The notes beneath the pieces were generated by a model. That model ran no database searches, was not told the DNA's origin, and saw only the letters and a list, made by a program, of their open reading frames with translations. Positions 27,573 through 32,140 of a DNA stretch of 32,140 nt are shown piece by piece. This DNA comes from Erysipelotrichaceae bacterium (GTDB lineage Bacteria; Bacillota_I; Bacilli_A; Erysipelotrichales; Erysipelotrichaceae). The stretch is taken from contig WSYG01000036.1 in the NCBI GenBank assembly GCA_009773735.1, forward strand, positions 1-32,140, written 5' to 3'. How positions within the stretch are numbered: the stretch's first letter is position 1; the number at the start of each line of letters is the position of its first letter. The position numbers and the translations under genes were made by a program.

Positions 27573-28493
27573 TTACTTCTTCTCCATAAAGATGTTTTGA
27601 CTTAAATATCGCTCACCTCGATCGTAGAATATGGTTACTATGTTTCCACGTTCTAAAGTTTTTGCTAATTTGATTGCCGCTGCAAGATTCGCACCGGAAG
27701 AACTTCCCACAAATAATCCCGTTTTTGCAGCAATTTCTCGAACCATCGTAAAGGCTTGTGCATCGCTTACTTTGATTATTTGATCAACCAAAGAAAGATC
27801 CATAGTCTGTGGAATGAATCCATTTCCTATCCCTTCAATCGCATATTGTCCATGAATACCTCCACCAATAATCGATCCGTCGGGATCAGCCAAGACTCCA
27901 ATAATCTTTCGATCCTGCTCTTTCAAGTATCGTGTTATTCCACTATACGTCCCACCCGAACCTGCTCCAGCTACAAAATACTGAATATCCCCTTCAAGAT
28001 CCCGATATATTTCGGGACCCGTACTCAGGTAATGTGCATTTGGATTCTCAGGGTTGTCGAATTGGTTAATCGATAGACTTTCTGGAATACTTTTACGAAT
28101 TTGCTTTGCCTTATCTATTGCTCCTTGCATGCCAAGATTCTCATCTGTGTTCACTACTTGCGCTCCCATTGCACGCAACAATTGCTGTTTCTCGATTGAA
28201 AACTTAGTTGGAATGACCAAGATCAAATTCACTCCAGTATTTACGAGTGCGAATGCCAATCCCAATCCGGTATTTCCAGCTGTAGCCTCAACAATCGTCA
28301 TGCCTGGTTTTAATTTCTTTGTTTTGAAGAGTTGATTGACCATATGGATACCGATGCGGTCTTTAACTCCTCCTGCAGGGTTCTGTAATTCCAACTTTAC
28401 ATAGATATTAACGTTTTCATTCACTCTAAACGCTTCAAGCAACAACAACGGAGTGTCTTTGACAAGTTCCTTCGGATCTCTAAAGAGTGCCAT
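27573..28493 (-). CDS. mccA: Cystathionine beta-synthase / cysteine synthase family (MccA-like)
   Basis: The 306-residue PLP enzyme has the cofactor lysine motif NPAGGVKDR, the TAGNTG substrate loop and the phosphate-binding GSGGTYSG. The family includes CysK and MccA. Its neighbours (methyltransferase, cystathionine lyase, luxS) match the reverse transsulfuration operon of Bacillus (yrrT-mtnN-mccA-mccB). It therefore more likely joins homocysteine and (O-acetyl)serine to cystathionine than makes cysteine directly. The start overlaps the preceding stop by one base (TAATG). Confidence 0.87.
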   Translation of the reverse strand: MALFRDPKELVKDTPLLLLEAFRVNENVNIYVKLELQNPAGGVKDRIGIHMVNQLFKTKKLKPGMTIVEATAGNTGLGLAFALVNTGVNLILVIPTKFSIEKQQLLRAMGAQVVNTDENLGMQGAIDKAKQIRKSIPESLSINQFDNPENPNAHYLSTGPEIYRDLEGDIQYFVAGAGSGGTYSGITRYLKEQDRKIIGVLADPDGSIIGGGIHGQYAIEGIGNGFIPQTMDLSLVDQIIKVSDAQAFTMVREIAAKTGLFVGSSSGANLAAAIKLAKTLERGNIVTIFYDRGERYLSQNIFMEKK

Positions 28494-29580
28494 TACAGTA
28501 CACGCGCCAGCGCGAAAGCTTGCATCAAATCGTCAATTAAGTCCGAGTAATGTTCACAACCGACAGAAAGGCGAATCAGTTGATCGACTATCCCGATCGA
28601 TGCTCGATACGCCGCAGGATAGCTGGCATGCGTCATGGATGCCGGATGGGAGATGAGTGATTCAATTCCGCCCAGGCTTTCTGCCAGACTTATTGTTTTA
28701 AGTGAAGATAAAAAGATATTGATATGGATGGAATCATCCAATACGAATGAGATCATTCCGACACTGCCCTTGGATTGGGTGTATGCTAAAATGTGATTTG
28801 GATGATCCAAAAGACTTGGATGATATATTTTAACCACATTTGGATTTGTCTGAAGAAATTCCAAGATCTCTTCTGTATTTTCAAGATGCCGATCCATCCG
28901 CATCGCCAGTGTCTTTATGCCTCGAATTAGGAGAAAAGAATCTTGTGGGCCGAGTATAGCACCCATTGCATAAGATCGCTATGTCCGCCTAGATATTTAG
29001 TTCCGCTATGAATGACGACATCAGCGCCTAATAATAGAGGCTTTTGGAGATAAGGCGTCATAAAAGTATTATCTACAATCAAAATTGAGTTGTGCATTTT
29101 GGCGATTCTTGATATGCCGGCGATATCACTGATTCCGAGTAAAGGATTCGTGGGTGATTCGATAAAAACCGCTTTATATGCAATGGAAAAAGCATTTTCA
29201 ACATTGAGTAGATCACTTGTATCGATCATAGTGTAATTAATACCAAATCGTTTAAACACTTTATCGATGACACGATATGTCCCTCCATAAAGATTGTTTG
29301 AAATCAGGATTCGATCACCTTGACTAAACAAGGACAAAACCGTTGTGATCGCAGCCATCCCTGAACTGAATGCAAAACCTTCATCACCTTCTTCTAAATC
29401 CCTAATCAAGCTTTCCAATGCACTGCGAGTGGGATTTTTTGTACGTGCATATTCATAACCTGAATTGACACCCATGGATATTTGTCTAAACGTGGCGGTT
29501 TGATAAATCGGGGTATTAACCGATCCTGTTAGTTGATCGATTGTGTTACCTCCGTGAATAGTCATCGTTTCTATTTTCAC
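28493..29580 (-). pseudogene. mccB: Cystathionine gamma-lyase/synthase (MccB/MetB-like), broken by internal deletion
   Basis: Two overlapping frames together give a Cys/Met-metabolism PLP enzyme. The first (from GTG 29580) contains MTIHGG, ARTKNPTRSALE, VDNTFMTPYLQKPL and the PLP lysine SGTKYLGGHSDLM. The second (ending 28493) contains AMGAILGPQDSFLLIRGIKTLAMRMDRH and the C-terminal domain. In the family about 20-25 residues lie between GGHSDLM and the GAILGP-like motif; here they are missing, and the frame changes at about 28965. The missing DNA is about 60 nt and not a multiple of three. The gene is probably inactive, unless this is a sequencing or assembly error. It overlaps the genes on both sides. 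Confidence 0.85.
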
Positions 29581-30215
29581 GTGAGTTGATCTCCTTTTTT
29601 CGCGATTGCCATAAAAATGTGCGGTGTAATTGTTTCACCTTTAACACTTGTTGATACTGCGATATACCCAGTATCAATAACCGATGGTTCGATAAATCCA
29701 GCTTGTTTAATCCAACTCTCAATATCTTTTAAAGTAAAACCTAACCATTTATCGTGCATTTCGGTTTTAGCCCACTCGCCTTCATGTTCCATGACATCGC
29801 TTAATACGAAGGTTCCACCCGGTACCAACATTTGATATATTTCTTTTATCATATCTGCTGGATTTTCTATATGATGTAATGCCATGTTCATGGATACAAT
29901 ATCGATCTGCTCCTGTATAAGTACGCTATTACTCAAATCTGACTTTATGGCAAAGATGTTAGACAGTTTTTGAATTCTAGCCTTCCTAACCAAGTGATCG
30001 AGCATGTTTTGAGATTGGTCCAGTGCGAATACGATTTGTGCCTGGCGTGCTTCTTCCAATGCCAGATAACCTGTTCCGGACCCTAAATCCGCTACAATTC
30101 GGTTTTTAAAATCAACCTTCTCAAATATCAGCGGTCGGATATCCTCTTTAAAGTAATTTTGGCGGATCTGGTTCCACCTATGTGCAATCAAGTCAAAATA
30201 ATGTTGTGAGTTCAT
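29577..30215 (-). CDS. yrrT: SAM-dependent methyltransferase (YrrT-like)
   Basis: The 212-residue class I methyltransferase has motif I VADLGSGTGYLALEEA, followed by MNMALHHIENP and VPGGTFVLSDV. It is the first gene of the homocysteine/cysteine operon, like yrrT in Bacillus. Its substrate is not known. It lies behind the cysteine T-box and overlaps the next gene by 4 nt (GTGA). Confidence 0.82.
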   Translation of the reverse strand: MNSQHYFDLIAHRWNQIRQNYFKEDIRPLIFEKVDFKNRIVADLGSGTGYLALEEARQAQIVFALDQSQNMLDHLVRKARIQKLSNIFAIKSDLSNSVLIQEQIDIVSMNMALHHIENPADMIKEIYQMLVPGGTFVLSDVMEHEGEWAKTEMHDKWLGFTLKDIESWIKQAGFIEPSVIDTGYIAVSTSVKGETITPHIFMAIAKKGDQLT

Positions 30216-30234
30216 GGTTCCTCCTGTTGCTGTG

Positions 30235-30500
30235 ATAAAAATAAAAAGACTAAAGCCAATAAGAGGCGATAGTCTTTCCGCGGTTCCACTCTTTTTGGGT
30301 CAAATAAAAATTCAACCCATCTTTTCGGGTACAATCATACCCTAACGCTATAACAGGCGTACCTGCAGGCAACTACATTTTCGTTGCCTTTGCTCCAAGA
30401 CGCATTCACATCACATCTACCAGAAGTCACTTTCAGCTAGCGGACTTCTCTCTGTTGGTTTCAGTGAAGCTACTATTTCTTTTCACAGCATTTTGTTCAC
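30235..30500 (-). promoter_or_regulatory. T-box leader with a cysteine (TGC) specifier
   Basis: On the minus strand the leader has the AGTA of the specifier-loop E motif (30474-30471) and AGAGAG in stem I. The partner GAA (30407-30405) is followed directly by the codon TGC (30404-30402). The T-box AGTGGAACCGCGG lies at 30290-30278. A terminator follows: stem AAAGACTA/TAGTCTTT (30277-30270 and 30252-30245) and a T-run. Uncharged tRNA-Cys would stabilise the antiterminator and switch the operon on when cysteine is scarce. This supports a cysteine-forming role for the operon. Confidence 0.92.
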
Positions 30501-30506
30501 AGAATC

Positions 30507-30535
30507 ATTTTAAATTGATTTAAGACATTTGTCAA
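30507..30535 (-). promoter_or_regulatory. Promoter of the T-box operon
   Basis: TTGACA (30530-30535) and TAAAAT (30507-30512), 17 bp apart on the minus strand, place the start of transcription near 30500, just before the T-box stem I. Confidence 0.85.
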
Positions 30536-30544
30536 TCATTATTG

Positions 30545-30579
30545 TATACATAACATACCTGTATAGTATGTTATGTATA
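30545..30579. promoter_or_regulatory. 14-bp perfect inverted repeat upstream of the T-box promoter
   Basis: TATACATAACATAC (30545-30558) and GTATGTTATGTATA (30566-30579) are exact complements with a 7-nt spacer. The repeat lies 10 bp upstream of the -35 box, without a T-run, so it looks like an operator or activator site rather than a terminator. The factor is unknown. Confidence 0.6.
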
Positions 30580-30930
30580 TTCATATTTTGTAATTCCTTC
30601 GTTTACACTACCATTATTTGTCCTTTTAAGTCAAGGGCAGTGTATGCACATCCTAGGTTTCTAGATTCGCACGAATTGATAATCTCGTTTGGCTCTCAAT
30701 TGTCATTTCAAGGTCTCCATCACCAAACTCAATCCTCGCATCATTACTCATAATTCAAACACGTGTCTGACGAAATCCAAAGTCAATTAATAACTGCTCG
30801 GGTTGATCGATCATTTGAGTTTAGCAAGAGTAATTTTTCGCCATATCGGAATTGAGAGAACAAAAAAGCATAAGACTGTGTCTTTCAAATTTTAGACCAG
30901 GATCTGTTTGCTAAGTTTCTAATCTATTAC

Positions 30931-31484
30931 TTAATTATTCGCTTCACGTAAAGTTCTTGCGTTCTCACTTTCCGAAATAGCTCTTAGACTTGGACGATAA
31001 TCCAAAAGATCCTCATGATTGGATTCTTCAGCTATGAATTTAAGACCTTTTATGTGACGATTTCCTATACCTTTCAGCTCAATTCGTTAAAGCATACATA
31101 TCAGCAGTTTAAAGGTTTCTGACGGAACAGACAAAACCTAGTTTTTCGATATGATGACATAATGTCAGATATTTTATTCAGTTACATATTCTACCGCTTC
31201 TTGATGTTCACTCTCAGGATACTTGGTAGATCTTGCGGTCACACCAGCCATTTTATCATCAAGAACATTATGAGCAACCTTCAGTTGAAACAACGAATCT
31301 ATACTTGGCGAGTGTGCTCATCAAAATAACCAATCTCTTTCAAGTTGGTTCTCACAAGTTCAAACTTAGTTTCGATACCAAACATATGATTTTTTCTTTC
31401 AAATTTATATTTCGTAATCTTATAAAAGAGTAATCGGCTAACCCGACGAATACCGAGAAGCTTACCTAATTGTGCTTTTGATCC
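30931..31484 (-). pseudogene. Decayed, unrecognised gene
   Basis: Across 30931-31484 the minus strand gives protein-like text in several frames, interrupted by stops. One segment begins KLLGIRRVSRLLFYKI and continues FELVRTNLKEIGYFDEH. After a frameshift (near 31320) come LFQLKVAHNVLDDKMAGVT and EHQEAVEYVTE, and later ELKGIGNRHIKGLKFIAEES and ENARTLREANN. The order and absence of starts suggest one gene in decay. A hydrophobic piece at about 31505-31640 (MMLLPFCSKLALMQ) may be its upstream part. I do not recognise the family. Bases 30580-30930 and 31650-31768 show nothing that I can support. Confidence 0.4.
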
Positions 31485-31768
31485 TTAGGAAAGAAAGATT
31501 TGATTCAGGCCATTATTATACAATTTGTTAACGATGTACCCACATAGAGCATAATATCAAGGACCTGCATGAGAGCCAATTTTGAACAAAACGGTAACAA
31601 CATCATAATCGGTTGACTATTGAACTTTCTTACTAAGCTTTTGAGACTAATCTAACTCATTTTTCTTCGATTTCCGAATTCGGCATCCAAAGCATATGTA
31701 GTACTCATGAATAGCCGTTTGAAACAGAAATTAATTATTGGGCAATAACATATAAAAAAGTTCTGTTC

Positions 31769-32140
31769 TTAAAGTAGAGAATTCTTTGAAATTTCATCTC
31801 TACTATAATATACCATCGTTGTTTTATCGTAAATCACCACTTGATTTTTTCCTTGTTTTTTGGCGGTCAATAAAGCGAAATCACTTGCCTTAATTGTGTT
31901 TTCAATAGTTAAAGAATCTTCCGGCATTGAGGCGACACCTGCCGAAATCGTTATATTTGGATAAGACGAATCTCTTTCATCACGAATTTTCCCCACAACA
32001 CTTTGTGCAATTTTATATGCTTCATTTTTGTTGCAACGGTTTAAAATTATTATGAATTCCTCACCGCCAAATCGGTATGCTTTGTCACTTTCCCTTATGC
32101 AACTTTTAATAATATTTGCACATCGGATAAGAACTTGATC
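31769..32140 (-). CDS. GGDEF diguanylate cyclase, C-terminal part (cut by window edge)
   Basis: The open frame continues through the right edge; 123 residues are visible. They contain YRFGGEEF, an active-type GGEEF site, preceded at five residues by RESD, the RxxD inhibitory product-binding site. The later ISAGVAS and ASDFALLTAKKQGKNQVV are typical of the domain end. The enzyme makes cyclic di-GMP from two GTP and should be product-inhibited. The sensor part lies outside the window. It reads on the minus strand, with stop TAA at 31769-31771. Confidence 0.92.
   Translation of the reverse strand, partial: DQVLIRCANIIKSCIRESDKAYRFGGEEFIIILNRCNKNEAYKIAQSVVGKIRDERDSSYPNITISAGVASMPEDSLTIENTIKASDFALLTAKKQGKNQVVIYDKTTMVYYSRDEISKNSLL

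Overview
The window is low-GC DNA from an anaerobic-type Bacillota (Firmicutes) genome. The signs are strong AGGAGG-type ribosome binding sites, a T-box leader, a GEMM c-di-GMP riboswitch, Rho-independent terminators, a TnpX/TnpW-type transposon, and CadC, CsoR and LuxS family proteins. I cannot fix the genus from the sequence alone.

Layout. (1) 125-365 (+): a promoter, a c-di-GMP-I riboswitch, a terminator and a ribosome binding site with no gene behind it. (2) About 366-4545: a small serine-recombinase element with an XRE regulator, a sigma-like protein whose ribosome binding site lies in a perfect 17-bp hairpin, a structured non-coding stretch, TnpW, a catalytic-serine-less small resolvase and a full-length large serine recombinase. 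(3) 4849-9530 (-): cadC-cadA followed by a CcdA-like redox membrane protein and a thioredoxin-like lipoprotein, behind a promoter/operator. (4) 9925-11162 (-): a decayed IS3-family (IS150-like) copy. (5) 11649-12911 (+): an HD-GYP c-di-GMP phosphodiesterase. (6) 12991-26809: a large copper (and iron) module. A SHOCT-domain protein and an FTR1-type permease come first. Then come a 31-residue Cys/His microprotein, an operon of CueP, an HMA protein and a Met-rich SHOCT protein, and a long operon copA - lipoprotein - csoR-like - DUF2933 - TauE/SafE-cupredoxin fusion - copZ - response regulator - histidine kinase. A CopB-type ATPase with a His/Met-rich N-terminus ends the module. (7) 27058-30215 (-): a homocysteine-to-cysteine operon (methyltransferase, broken cystathionine gamma-lyase, cystathionine beta-synthase, luxS) behind a T-box leader that reads a cysteine codon. 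(8) 30580-31768 carries gene debris. (9) The right edge cuts an active-looking GGEEF diguanylate cyclase (-).

How it works together. Three promoters in the copper module share one architecture: two direct TTCTACA-like heptamers 11 bp apart, then exactly 11 bp, then a -10 box. They drive the microprotein, cueP and copA. This predicts that the OmpR-family regulator encoded in the copA operon is an activator that controls its own operon, the periplasmic copper-binding set and an unannotated microprotein. A separate promoter with a CsoR-type operator in its spacer drives copB. c-di-GMP is a second theme (riboswitch, HD-GYP, GGEEF). The riboswitch appears to have lost its gene when the recombinase element arrived.
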